Shown here piece after piece: positions 1-7,932 of a stretch of DNA of 12,365 bases. Each line of letters begins with the position of its first letter. The stretch's first letter is position 1. The stretch comes from Bacteroidota bacterium (GTDB lineage Bacteria; Bacteroidota; Bacteroidia; UKL13-3): NCBI GenBank assembly GCA_947449515.1, contig CANFSD010000035.1, forward strand, positions 1-12,365, read 5' to 3'. Under the pieces are notes generated by a model. The model worked only from the letters and a program-made list of their open reading frames with translations. It was not told the DNA's origin and ran no database searches. A program made the position numbers and the translations under genes.

Positions 1-3000
1 GTTTCTTTATTAATTGCATAACCAGGGAACCAACCCATACCTGTTCCTGATCCATCAGGCTTACCATCTTTTCCAACAGATTGAGATTTTCTTCTGGTCA
101 TTTTTGCAGCACCACCTATGGTTAATGCAGGATTTTCTCCTGCTTCAATTACCACACATCTCGACCATTTGGTCTTATCTGCAGTAATTACCACCAAAGT
201 ACTTCTTAAATCCGATAATGGATTATCTGCAGAGTATCCACCACTACTTGCAGCCCAAGCTGGACCATAAGTTGGTTGAGGTGTTACGGCTCTTGCAGCT
301 AAACTGTAAGGAGCCCAAGTACCATCAATTAATTTACTGTATTGTCTTCTAGGGTCAATTGGACGTTTACCGCCTGAAGGACCATCGGCAAAATCATGTT
401 CGTAAGGATTACCAAAACCTGGAGTTCCAGTGTTACCTGATCTGATCCAATTGAATGGAACCATTGAGGCCATTTCGTCTTGAATACCTATCAACCAAGG
501 GTCAACCGGATTGGCATATTCAATGGTTGCAGATAAAAATCCATTGGCATCGTCTGTTACATCATCTGGATGACCAGGACCAACCACTTGACTAACTGTT
601 AAGCTCAAACCTAAATCTGCAAATACTTGTTCATTGTGTTTGTTAATTTTGGCTTCACCCGTATCAACTTTCCCTGTAGTTAAATTAGTCAAAGTCCAAA
701 TAGTTGAATCACCAGTTAAAGTGTCAGATTTTACTTTAGAGTGTGATTGATCAATCATTCTCAATTCAAAATCGGCACTAGGAATTTTAAATGGATCAAT
801 AACTTTAACAATTACAGGACCATTACCTCTTGCATAAGTTGGGTTCGGCACATAGTATGGTGCTAATAATGCTTTCTCAATGCTTTCACGTGTTAACGAC
901 AATGCATTTCCACCATTACCCATACCTTCTACACGTGTAATTTCTGGACCATCACCCCATGCGGTATTTAAAACAGTACCTTGTTGGTGAGGCGTTGGTT
1001 TATGCGGTGTTCCAGCCCAAACGGTAATTCCAGAACCATCAACCATTTTACGACCTGCCAAATATTGCAAAGCGTCGCTGGTACAATTGGTAGCACTTGC
1101 GTAAGCAACCAATAAGAAATAATAGTTTTGGAAGTTAACCAAGCTTTGGTCAGACAATTTAGAGAAGGCATCTTTAGAGATTTTGAAACTGTGTCTGATA
1201 CCTTTGTCTTCACCAGTTACCATAATCTTTTTAACCGATCCTAAATCTGCATCGTTCACAATATTTACAATTAAACCGCTACCATCCAAAACATCACATT
1301 GTGCTACTGGAATGGCTTCATCCAAATTGTATAAATCACTCGGAATAGAATTTTTCTTCAATTGAAAAATTTGATAACCTTGGAATTTATAAACAGTTTT
1401 GTTGGTACATAAACCGGCAGATGAATCTGAGTAGGCTTCTGTAGTTTTGTAATTGGTAATATTCAAAATCAATTCTTTGTCCAACTCAACCACTTCAATG
1501 GTTGGTACGCGCGGACCATCTACAATATTGAAATTGTTTTTATAAAGTACATAAGCCTTATCCGATGCTTCTTTTAATAAGTTAAATGAACCAGTTGCTC
1601 CACCTGTAGTTGCTCTTGCCCAAACTACGGCAACGGTAACTTGGTTTTTAGAACCAGGCAATAAGCTAAAAGTACCCGCAGTTTGCAAGAACCTGCGGTC
1701 ACCAGGGTTATTACCAGCAATTCTTTCGGTCCAATCTGCACGGCCTACAGGATCTGTTTTACCAGGGAACATAAAACTTGCTGTATCTGTTCCGCCACGA
1801 CCATTACCACCGTATGTAATATTTAAACCATCTTTCCATCTACCGTTAAGGTAATTCCAATAGTGTTCAGGACGAGTTGGGTTACCAGTAATTGAAAAGT
1901 CATTGTTATAGTAAACAAATTTAGTCAAACCAATTTCTGAAGTATCACCATTTACAATACGCTGAGGACCTTCAAAGAAGTTTACACCAACACTTGGTGG
2001 GTTCAAACCGTATCCTAAAATACCTTCATCATTGTCGTCTCCATTGTAGCAGATACCTAAATTTCTTTTTACATCGCACTCTACATAGTCATCAGAATAG
2101 TTACCCAAATCTGCATCTACCCACTGACCAAAAATACAGCTATCAATAATCTCTGTACTGCGGTTATAAATTGTGGTACGATAGAAAGTCATGTTATTGA
2201 TTTCATCGTTGGTTGAATAAGCAAAACTTTGCGTATGCATTTCCAAACCAATTGGCAAACCTTCTGTTTCAGAGTGAATATTACCTTTATCATTGTATAT
2301 AGTATACAACATCATATCCGGAATATTATTCAAATTGTTTTGCTCAAATGTTGGGAAGTCGCCACCATCTGCAGGATTGTAAATACCATTTACATCCGCA
2401 TCAAAGTATGGAGCTAAGTAGGTAGCTTCACCTGTTACGATAACGCCATCAGAACCTTGCACATTACCATTTCCAGGCCAAGATGAGATAGCTTCATTTG
2501 GCTCTTTGCTTTCAATAGGTTGGTTTTGAAACTCTTCAATTTCTGCCAAAGTAACTTTCCAAATCTTGTCGTAAAACTTACAACGTGCAGCAGAAATAGA
2601 TGCTGATCCGTCTGTTTGCAAAGCACCTGGGTAGTAATCACTACCACTTTGACGATAGGTTTGAGCTGCAATACGCAAGTTACCTTGGGTTACCCCACCA
2701 ATCCACAATGCTCCAGAGAACAATGAATTTTTAGAGGTATTACCTGGCTCTACTTTTGGTATTTCATATTTTGCATTTTGAAGATTCCACCACATGTCGC
2801 CACCATTTAAAATGGTAGTTCTCACATTGTTTAGGTCCAAATCTTTTTGCTGTGTAGCAGCGGCACAACCTGCACCCATTTTGTGCAAATTGGATTGAGC
2901 GCTTTTTCTAAGCATTCCAATATTCTCTTTGGCAAAGCCTATATGACTTGCAAATAGCAAGCCTACAGCCATCAGAGACGTTTTAATAAAACTGGTATTC

Positions 3001-3017
3001 ATCTTATTCATGGTCAT
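1..3017 (-). CDS. Large secreted Bacteroidota protein of unknown function, C-terminus missing (partial)
   Basis: The frame is open from the ATG at 3017 to the left edge, giving at least 1005 residues with no stop. An in-frame TAA at 3024-3026 makes 3017 the earliest start; ATGs at 3011 and 3002 are alternatives, and the A-rich AAAAGAAA before 3017 suits this phylum. Residues 1-29 look like a signal peptide (hydrophobic MAVGLLFASHIGFA, cleavage likely after Ala29). The mature part has no catalytic domain I recognise. Visible landmarks are NNVRTTILNGGDMWW (63-77), LFSGALWIGGV (99-109), AAQTYRQSG (117-125), acidic loops at 206-220 and 301-331, and RRFLQTAGTFSLLPG (441-455). From memory, these resemble a family of large Bacteroidota proteins annotated as hypothetical or as type IX secretion cargo; the C-terminal sorting domain would lie outside the window, so that route is inferred. 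It sits 27 bases downstream of a TonB-dependent receptor gene on the same strand, so the two are probably co-transcribed. Confidence 0.88.
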   Translation of the reverse strand, partial: MTMNKMNTSFIKTSLMAVGLLFASHIGFAKENIGMLRKSAQSNLHKMGAGCAAATQQKDLDLNNVRTTILNGGDMWWNLQNAKYEIPKVEPGNTSKNSLFSGALWIGGVTQGNLRIAAQTYRQSGSDYYPGALQTDGSASISAARCKFYDKIWKVTLAEIEEFQNQPIESKEPNEAISSWPGNGNVQGSDGVIVTGEATYLAPYFDADVNGIYNPADGGDFPTFEQNNLNNIPDMMLYTIYNDKGNIHSETEGLPIGLEMHTQSFAYSTNDEINNMTFYRTTIYNRSTEIIDSCIFGQWVDADLGNYSDDYVECDVKRNLGICYNGDDNDEGILGYGLNPPSVGVNFFEGPQRIVNGDTSEIGLTKFVYYNNDFSITGNPTRPEHYWNYLNGRWKDGLNITYGGNGRGGTDTASFMFPGKTDPVGRADWTERIAGNNPGDRRFLQTAGTFSLLPGSKNQVTVAVVWARATTGGATGSFNLLKEASDKAYVLYKNNFNIVDGPRVPTIEVVELDKELILNITNYKTTEAYSDSSAGLCTNKTVYKFQGYQIFQLKKNSIPSDLYNLDEAIPVAQCDVLDGSGLIVNIVNDADLGSVKKIMVTGEDKGIRHSFKISKDAFSKLSDQSLVNFQNYYFLLVAYASATNCTSDALQYLAGRKMVDGSGITVWAGTPHKPTPHQQGTVLNTAWGDGPEITRVEGMGNGGNALSLTRESIEKALLAPYYVPNPTYARGNGPVIVKVIDPFKIPSADFELRMIDQSHSKVKSDTLTGDSTIWTLTNLTTGKVDTGEAKINKHNEQVFADLGLSLTVSQVVGPGHPDDVTDDANGFLSATIEYANPVDPWLIGIQDEMASMVPFNWIRSGNTGTPGFGNPYEHDFADGPSGGKRPIDPRRQYSKLIDGTWAPYSLAARAVTPQPTYGPAWAASSGGYSADNPLSDLRSTLVVITADKTKWSRCVVIEAGENPALTIGGAAKMTRRKSQSVGKDGKPDGSGTGMGWFPGYAINKE
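2367..2402 (-). other. EF-hand/dockerin-like calcium loop candidate in the secreted protein
   Basis: Residues 206-217 read DADVNGIYNPAD. Acidic or amide residues fall at loop positions 1, 3, 5 and 12 with glycine at 6, which is the spacing of an EF-hand or dockerin calcium loop. Only one such loop is seen here and the flanking helices are not evident, so calcium binding is an inference from spacing alone. Confidence 0.4.
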
Positions 3018-3044
3018 TTTCTTTTACTTTTTGAACAATACGGT

Positions 3045-6000
3045 TTAGAAATATAAAGCCAAACCTAAACGAGTTAACCTAGGTAACATAAATCTGTCTG
3101 GGTTAATCATCCTAATATTGTATAAGTCAACATAAGACTGCTGATTGGTTGCAACCTCTTTTTGTTCTTGTGAAGCTGGTGAAGCCAAAAATCCATCATT
3201 ATAGGCAGAACCAGTGTAACGGTATACCGAGGTTACGTTTGCAGTGTTCAATAAATTTTGAACCATTACAAAGGCACGTAATCTATATACAGTTGTTGAA
3301 CCGTCAATTTTCTTTTGTTTAAACAAAAAGTTTTTGTCAATGTTCAAATCAACGTTCACCTGTGCTGGCAAATTAGCTCCGTTTGGAGTTCCTTTAACCG
3401 GACTTCTTACCACCACACCACTTTGTACACCACCTGGTGTTGGGTTTAAATCTTGTGTGTAAGGACGGCCAGAGTATGAAGAGAAAATAAAGTTAAAACC
3501 TGCATTTTCAAATATTTTCTTACCATTTACAATAGGACCATTGTATTCTTTTCCTTCTTTATAGTGGTAATCAAAAATTGCTTTGAAAGTATGACGTGTG
3601 TCAAAATCCAAAGGAATCAAAGTACGCAATGAAGGCATACCTACTTGGATCAATGCACTTGCCGAATTGGCGTTAGAACCAGTACCATCAGCAAACATCA
3701 ATTGGTAATTGGCAGTAATTGTTACATTACCTAAATCTCTAACATTGTATTCAAGACCTAAACTTTTTGTAGTTGAGAAGTCTAAGTTACCATAAGTGGT
3801 ATAATCATTTGGCCATGATTGAACGTAACGGTACAATTGCTCCAAGTTCTTAATTTCACTGTAAGATGCAATAATAGATAAAGCAGCATCTTGACCAATT
3901 TGTTGACGGAAACCAATTTCATAATCGGTTTTTTGACGCATTTTCAAATTTGGATTGGCAATAGCACCACCACTCAAACGATTTTGCAAATAGAAATAAT
4001 CATCAATTTGACCAACATTGGCTCCCGGTCTTTGGGTTAAGATATCATAGGTTCCAAAGAATTGAGAAGTGGTTGAAATTGGGAATGAGAACCAAATACG
4101 AGGTAAAATTTTCAAATCTGGCTTGTAATCTGTGAAAGAAGCCGCCGTAGGCAATTGAGGATTTTTAGGATCAACCAAAAATGGCATGTTCCTGTTGGTA
4201 CCTGCATCACGAGCAATTTGTTGAGGATCTGAAATAGGATTACCATTTCTATCATACCATTTGTTACCATCACGGTAACCCATAAATTTCACGTTCGACA
4301 TATCACCCAATTGTTGGTCTGGGTCTTTGTTAATATAAGGAACAAAGTTGTCGCCAATGGTTGTTGGAATGTTAGCAGCATCTGCAAATCCTTTTGCTTT
4401 AGCTTCACCTACCGAGTACAATGGAACCATTGAATATGGATCTTTCAATACCGCTTGGTTCGCATCAAAACGTTCCATACGCACACCAACACGTACAATC
4501 AAATCTTTAAATACAAACTTGTCTTGGATCCAAGCAGCAAAATAAGTTGGTTGGTAAGCTGGCAATAAGCGCTTAGAAGGGTCGTTCAAGAAATCTTCAA
4601 TGCTTGGACGTTTTCTAACAATATTTCCCAAATGATCATAACCACTGTAACTAACAATTGAGTTACCATTGTTTAACAACTCACTTGCATTAAACATATC
4701 TAATGAATAATCAGAAGGCTTGTATGAATTTACATCCAAGTATGAATATTTATCAATAGGCTTGCCATACGCATCTACTGCACCTTGCGCAATTAATTTG
4801 TCACGGAAGTTCTTGTCGAAATTAGTTTGTTCATCAGTAATAATTTTTCTTCTGAAATCAACTGTATCGCTGAACACACCATTTTGATCAAAACGTAAGG
4901 TATAACCGTTAGAATCTAAACCAGAGAACTGACGATTGGTATATAAACGCATGATACCCCATAAACTGTTTGCTCCTAAACCATAGCTTCTATTGAAACG
5001 TTGCTCTAGGTTTAAACCCATTTGAAATTCATGTTTTGCTTTAGGGTTGCTTTTTGGTGCAACGGTAAATTCACTTTGAATATATAAGTTAAAGGTTTCA
5101 CCCATTGACTTGCTGTAACCAGCTTGTTGCGATCCAACATTGGCAAACATAGAAGAGTAAATACCATTAGGAGCATCTCCATTAATTAATCCACCAACCT
5201 GACGAACAGTTCCTAAATTTCTGATATTTCTTGCACCAAAATAATCGTATACGGCACGGGTATAATTACCTCTTACTTCATTAAAGTTTTTGTCTTGCTC
5301 AAAAGTATATAAGGTATCTCTGAAACCGGTATGACGGTAGTAGTCTGTAAGATAAATAGCGTTGCCATTTACATTAAATGAATCTGGCTTATCGTTGATA
5401 CCTTTGATAATACGTGAGTAGTTTGGAGCTGAGTAGGTAGTAAATTTACCAACGTAACCATAGTCGAAATAGTTTTTGCCAAAATCGGCATCCATAGATT
5501 CGCCATAACCTCTTTCATAAGATAAACGAACACTGTAATAAGCATTGCTAATAGAAGAAGCTTGCTTTTTAGCAGCACCATCTTCATCTTTTTTATCGTT
5601 TTTAAAAGTTTGGGTAAATTGTAAATAGGTTCTAACAGTATAACCTCTTGAAAAACCATTTTTATCAGAGTTCAATAAAGAATTATAAGAGTTCCAACCT
5701 AAACCTTGGTTATAGTTGCCATAGTAACCCAAACGCACATTGATATTACTGGTTGGTTGGAAGTTAAAGTTACCATTGATATTGGCACTTGTAGAATAAA
5801 CATTTTGACGAACCGATATCTTTTCTAAATCATTTTTAGTAATGTACTCTGCTGCAGGAAATAAGGTTCCCAATGCACCTGGCACCAATGGAGTTGTTTC
5901 AATTTGCTTCATTTTATCAGCTTTCACTCTATATAAATCTACAGCTGATAAATTTTTAGAATAAGTAATATCTCCAGAAATCAAGAAGCCTAAGATTACA

Positions 6001-6830
6001 CGCTCTTCGTTTCCTCTTCCTTTGTTAATAGTTTTAATAGGACCAGAAACAAAACCTTGAAAGTTATTGTATTGGCTATTATCTAAATAACCAGTGAATG
6101 GCGAAGCAGAAGTAATTTCAAAACCACGGTTAAAATTCTTGGTTGGGGCTTTGGTAGTAATACTAATTGCACCACCCACAAAGTCGCCATATTGTGCTGG
6201 CGTACCACCTGTAATAACTTGAATTTGGTCAATTGCATTGGCAGGAATACTAGCAGCACCTGCGTTAACGCGCACACCATCAATATAGTAAGCGGTACCA
6301 TCGGCACGTGCTCCACGGAAGTTAGGCGTGCTACCACCACGGGTATCAACCCCTAAAGTAGTACCCGCAATAGAGTTCACAGAACGCGTACCCAATGCCA
6401 AAATTTCTTTGGTGGTTTTTACATCCCCTTTTACCCCTCCTGGATCAACCAATTGCTTCTTAAAGGTAACTTTTACCTCTCTGTAAATGTTTCCTTCAGA
6501 TGGTTCCATGCTGAAGTTTACAAAACGGTCGCCCTCTGGCTCAACAGTAATGTTTTCAATTACTGCATTGTTATAACCCACGTAGGTAGCATACAAATCG
6601 TATTCACCTGGTTGCAAGGTTTTCACAATAAAACCACCATCATCATCTGTTTTGGCGGTACCTTTTACCACACCATTTAACTTAACGGTGATACTCACAA
6701 AATCCATTGGTTTTTTGGTTTTGCCATCTTTTACCGTACCACGAATGGTACCCATACCCGATTGGGCATAAAGGGCAAATTGGAGGCCAAAAAGAACCGC
6801 GAGCAAAATGTATATTTTCTTCATTGACAT
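3045..6830 (-). CDS. TonB-dependent outer-membrane receptor with carboxypeptidase-regulatory-like N-terminal domain
   Basis: This 1261-residue protein is an outer-membrane transporter energised by TonB-ExbBD; its substrate cannot be told from sequence. A signal peptide covers residues 1-23 (hydrophobic LLAVLFGLQFALYA, then Gln). Residues 27-108 form a CarboxypepD_reg-like beta-sandwich (GTIRGTVKDGKTKKPMDFVS, later LQPGEYDLYATYVGY). Residues 118-129 (EVKVTFKKQLVD) resemble a TonB box. The plug spans about 135-230, with FRGARADGTAYYIDGVRV (171-188) and IDQIQVITGGTPAQYGDF (200-217). The rest is beta-barrel, ending in RLGLALYF with the terminal Phe expected of barrel proteins. It lacks the SusC/RagA plug signature and no susD follows, so it belongs with the Oar-like receptors rather than polysaccharide-utilisation SusC proteins. 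The start is ATG at 6830; a second ATG two codons on gives MKKIYILL and is equally plausible. The next gene downstream is the secreted-protein gene after 27 bases. Confidence 0.95.
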   Translation of the reverse strand: MSMKKIYILLAVLFGLQFALYAQSGMGTIRGTVKDGKTKKPMDFVSITVKLNGVVKGTAKTDDDGGFIVKTLQPGEYDLYATYVGYNNAVIENITVEPEGDRFVNFSMEPSEGNIYREVKVTFKKQLVDPGGVKGDVKTTKEILALGTRSVNSIAGTTLGVDTRGGSTPNFRGARADGTAYYIDGVRVNAGAASIPANAIDQIQVITGGTPAQYGDFVGGAISITTKAPTKNFNRGFEITSASPFTGYLDNSQYNNFQGFVSGPIKTINKGRGNEERVILGFLISGDITYSKNLSAVDLYRVKADKMKQIETTPLVPGALGTLFPAAEYITKNDLEKISVRQNVYSTSANINGNFNFQPTSNINVRLGYYGNYNQGLGWNSYNSLLNSDKNGFSRGYTVRTYLQFTQTFKNDKKDEDGAAKKQASSISNAYYSVRLSYERGYGESMDADFGKNYFDYGYVGKFTTYSAPNYSRIIKGINDKPDSFNVNGNAIYLTDYYRHTGFRDTLYTFEQDKNFNEVRGNYTRAVYDYFGARNIRNLGTVRQVGGLINGDAPNGIYSSMFANVGSQQAGYSKSMGETFNLYIQSEFTVAPKSNPKAKHEFQMGLNLEQRFNRSYGLGANSLWGIMRLYTNRQFSGLDSNGYTLRFDQNGVFSDTVDFRRKIITDEQTNFDKNFRDKLIAQGAVDAYGKPIDKYSYLDVNSYKPSDYSLDMFNASELLNNGNSIVSYSGYDHLGNIVRKRPSIEDFLNDPSKRLLPAYQPTYFAAWIQDKFVFKDLIVRVGVRMERFDANQAVLKDPYSMVPLYSVGEAKAKGFADAANIPTTIGDNFVPYINKDPDQQLGDMSNVKFMGYRDGNKWYDRNGNPISDPQQIARDAGTNRNMPFLVDPKNPQLPTAASFTDYKPDLKILPRIWFSFPISTTSQFFGTYDILTQRPGANVGQIDDYFYLQNRLSGGAIANPNLKMRQKTDYEIGFRQQIGQDAALSIIASYSEIKNLEQLYRYVQSWPNDYTTYGNLDFSTTKSLGLEYNVRDLGNVTITANYQLMFADGTGSNANSASALIQVGMPSLRTLIPLDFDTRHTFKAIFDYHYKEGKEYNGPIVNGKKIFENAGFNFIFSSYSGRPYTQDLNPTPGGVQSGVVVRSPVKGTPNGANLPAQVNVDLNIDKNFLFKQKKIDGSTTVYRLRAFVMVQNLLNTANVTSVYRYTGSAYNDGFLASPASQEQKEVATNQQSYVDLYNIRMINPDRFMLPRLTRLGLALYF

Positions 6831-6933
6831 AGAATTTACTATTTAGAAACAATTATTTAAGAGCGGTAAAATAAAGTAGTTATATTGAAAATAACAATAT
6901 CTATTTACGGACGGATGCCTTTCGGGGATATTT
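6831..6933 (-). promoter_or_regulatory. Leader/promoter region of the TonB-receptor gene pair, with a short inverted repeat
   Basis: This 103-base gap separates the end of the dehydrogenase gene from the receptor start and is very AT-rich. It contains a perfect inverted repeat at 6882-6900: ATATTG, a 7-base spacer, CAATAT, with its near edge 51 bases before the receptor ATG. That position suits an operator or promoter element. I could not find a good match to the Bacteroidota TTTG / TAnnTTTG promoter; TACTTTAT downstream of the repeat on the minus strand is only a partial match. A promoter here is inferred from gap size and the change of gene function. Confidence 0.35.
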
Positions 6934-7893
6934 TTAGCTAAAAGTGAGCAACTTACCCAATAATACGTTGGAAATTTTCTGATAACTTTCTTGGGTCCAC
7001 CCCCCAATATGAGGAGTAAGTATCACTTTTTCGTTTTGGGACAAATAATTAAATGCTTCCAATTCGGTAGGATTTAGGTTTTTCAAATCCTCATTTTCGA
7101 GCACATCCAAGGCACAAGAATTAATTTTTCCTGATTTTAAGGCTTCAATCAATGCGCTTGTTTGAACTACTTTTCCCCTGCTTAAATTCAAAAGGGTAAA
7201 ATCTTTTTTGAATAGGGCAATTTTGGTTCGATCCAAATAATGCTTGGTTTCATCTGTCAAAGGCACATGAAAGGAAAGAATATCTGCCATCTCATAAATC
7301 TCGTCCCAATTGCTTTCTTTCACTTTTTTCGATCCAAAACCTTTTAAATATTTGTCGTAAGCAAGAACTTGCATTCCCAATCCAGAAAGTTTCTCGGCAA
7401 AGGCTTTTCCCGTATTTCCATAACCAATGATGGCAATGGTTTTTCCTGCAATTTCAATACCCCTGTTTGCCTCCCTTAACCACAACTTTTCCTTTACTTG
7501 AAAATACGCCCTGGCCAAATTATTTTTAAGCATCAAAAGCATCCCCAGGGCATGCTCTCCAACCGCATCTGCATTGGCCTCTCCAGCATTTATACAAACA
7601 ATATTTCTTGTTCCTGCAAACGCTAAATCTATATTGTCTAAGCCTGCTCCTGCACGTGCAATAATTTTTAAATCTTGGCCTGCATTTATAAGCTCAGCAT
7701 CCACATTGGTTTTGGTTCTAATTACTAGAATTTGTTTGCCTGGTATATTTGCAATTATTTCTCCCCTATTTGCATCCGGTAAATAAAGAACGTTACATCC
7801 AACTTCACTCAAGCCTTCTGGCAAGCATCCGTGCACGTCGTCTACAATTAAGACATTCATACCTGCCATCCAACTATTTATCTTACCTAACAT
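6934..7893 (-). CDS. D-2-hydroxyacid dehydrogenase, phosphoglycerate-dehydrogenase-like, NAD-dependent
   Basis: The 319-residue product is a cytoplasmic NAD-dependent D-2-hydroxyacid dehydrogenase, most like 3-phosphoglycerate dehydrogenase, which makes 3-phosphohydroxypyruvate in serine synthesis. The nucleotide fold has GYGNTG at 157-162 and Asp180 at the end of the second strand, which favours NAD over NADP. The catalytic triad is visible: Arg239 in LNLSRG, Glu268 in DVLENE and His295 in TPHIGG. Substrate-side motifs are VIRTKT (57-62) and ARAGAGLDNID (79-89). There is no C-terminal ACT domain, so serine feedback of the E. coli type is not expected. The first ATG (7893) has an A-rich upstream sequence; the ATG at 7860 (MNVLIVDDV) matches the usual family N-terminus better, so the first 11 residues are doubtful. 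It follows mgtE by 39 bases. No serC is nearby, so glycerate, hydroxypyruvate or another 2-hydroxyacid remains possible as substrate. Confidence 0.9.
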   Translation of the reverse strand: MLGKINSWMAGMNVLIVDDVHGCLPEGLSEVGCNVLYLPDANRGEIIANIPGKQILVIRTKTNVDAELINAGQDLKIIARAGAGLDNIDLAFAGTRNIVCINAGEANADAVGEHALGMLLMLKNNLARAYFQVKEKLWLREANRGIEIAGKTIAIIGYGNTGKAFAEKLSGLGMQVLAYDKYLKGFGSKKVKESNWDEIYEMADILSFHVPLTDETKHYLDRTKIALFKKDFTLLNLSRGKVVQTSALIEALKSGKINSCALDVLENEDLKNLNPTELEAFNYLSQNEKVILTPHIGGWTQESYQKISNVLLGKLLTFS

Positions 7894-7900
7894 TTTATTA

Positions 7901-7915
7901 GTAATTATTTATTAC
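7901..7915 (-). repeat. AT-rich inverted repeat before the dehydrogenase gene
   Basis: GTAAT and ATTAC arms flank a 5-base spacer, a perfect 5-base-pair stem ending 7 bases before the dehydrogenase ATG at 7893. The stem is weak because it is nearly all A-T. It could be chance in such AT-rich DNA. Confidence 0.3.
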
Positions 7916-7918
7916 AAA

Positions 7919-7931
7919 TTGGTTGCACCAA
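7919..7931 (-). terminator. Possible weak terminator or attenuator hairpin after mgtE
   Basis: On the minus strand TTGGT-GCA-ACCAA forms a 5-base-pair stem with a 3-base loop, beginning one base after the mgtE stop codon and followed by TTTGTAAT. Two further A-U pairs are possible across a mismatch, using bases of the stop codon. The U tract is short and interrupted, so partial termination or mRNA 3'-end protection is as likely as true termination. Confidence 0.3.
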
Positions 7932-7932
7932 G

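Noticed and set aside
968..2671. Several open frames of 60-80 codons on both strands inside the left-hand gene
   Set aside because: They lie within the long signal-peptide-bearing frame 1-3017, have no start context or family features, and read as low-complexity shadows of it.
4348..6680. Open frames on either strand within the receptor gene (for example 4348-4545 and 6083-6349)
   Set aside because: They are fully contained in a complete receptor with plug and barrel motifs; their translations show no domain or signal.
3045..6830. Calling the receptor SusC and the locus a polysaccharide-utilisation locus
   Set aside because: The SusC/RagA plug signature is absent, the neighbour is not a SusD lipoprotein, and no glycoside hydrolase is present in the window.
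6909..6929. Possible terminator ATCCCCGAAAGGCAT after the dehydrogenase gene
   Set aside because: The stem has only two G-C pairs next to the loop, a C-C mismatch and no U tract after it.
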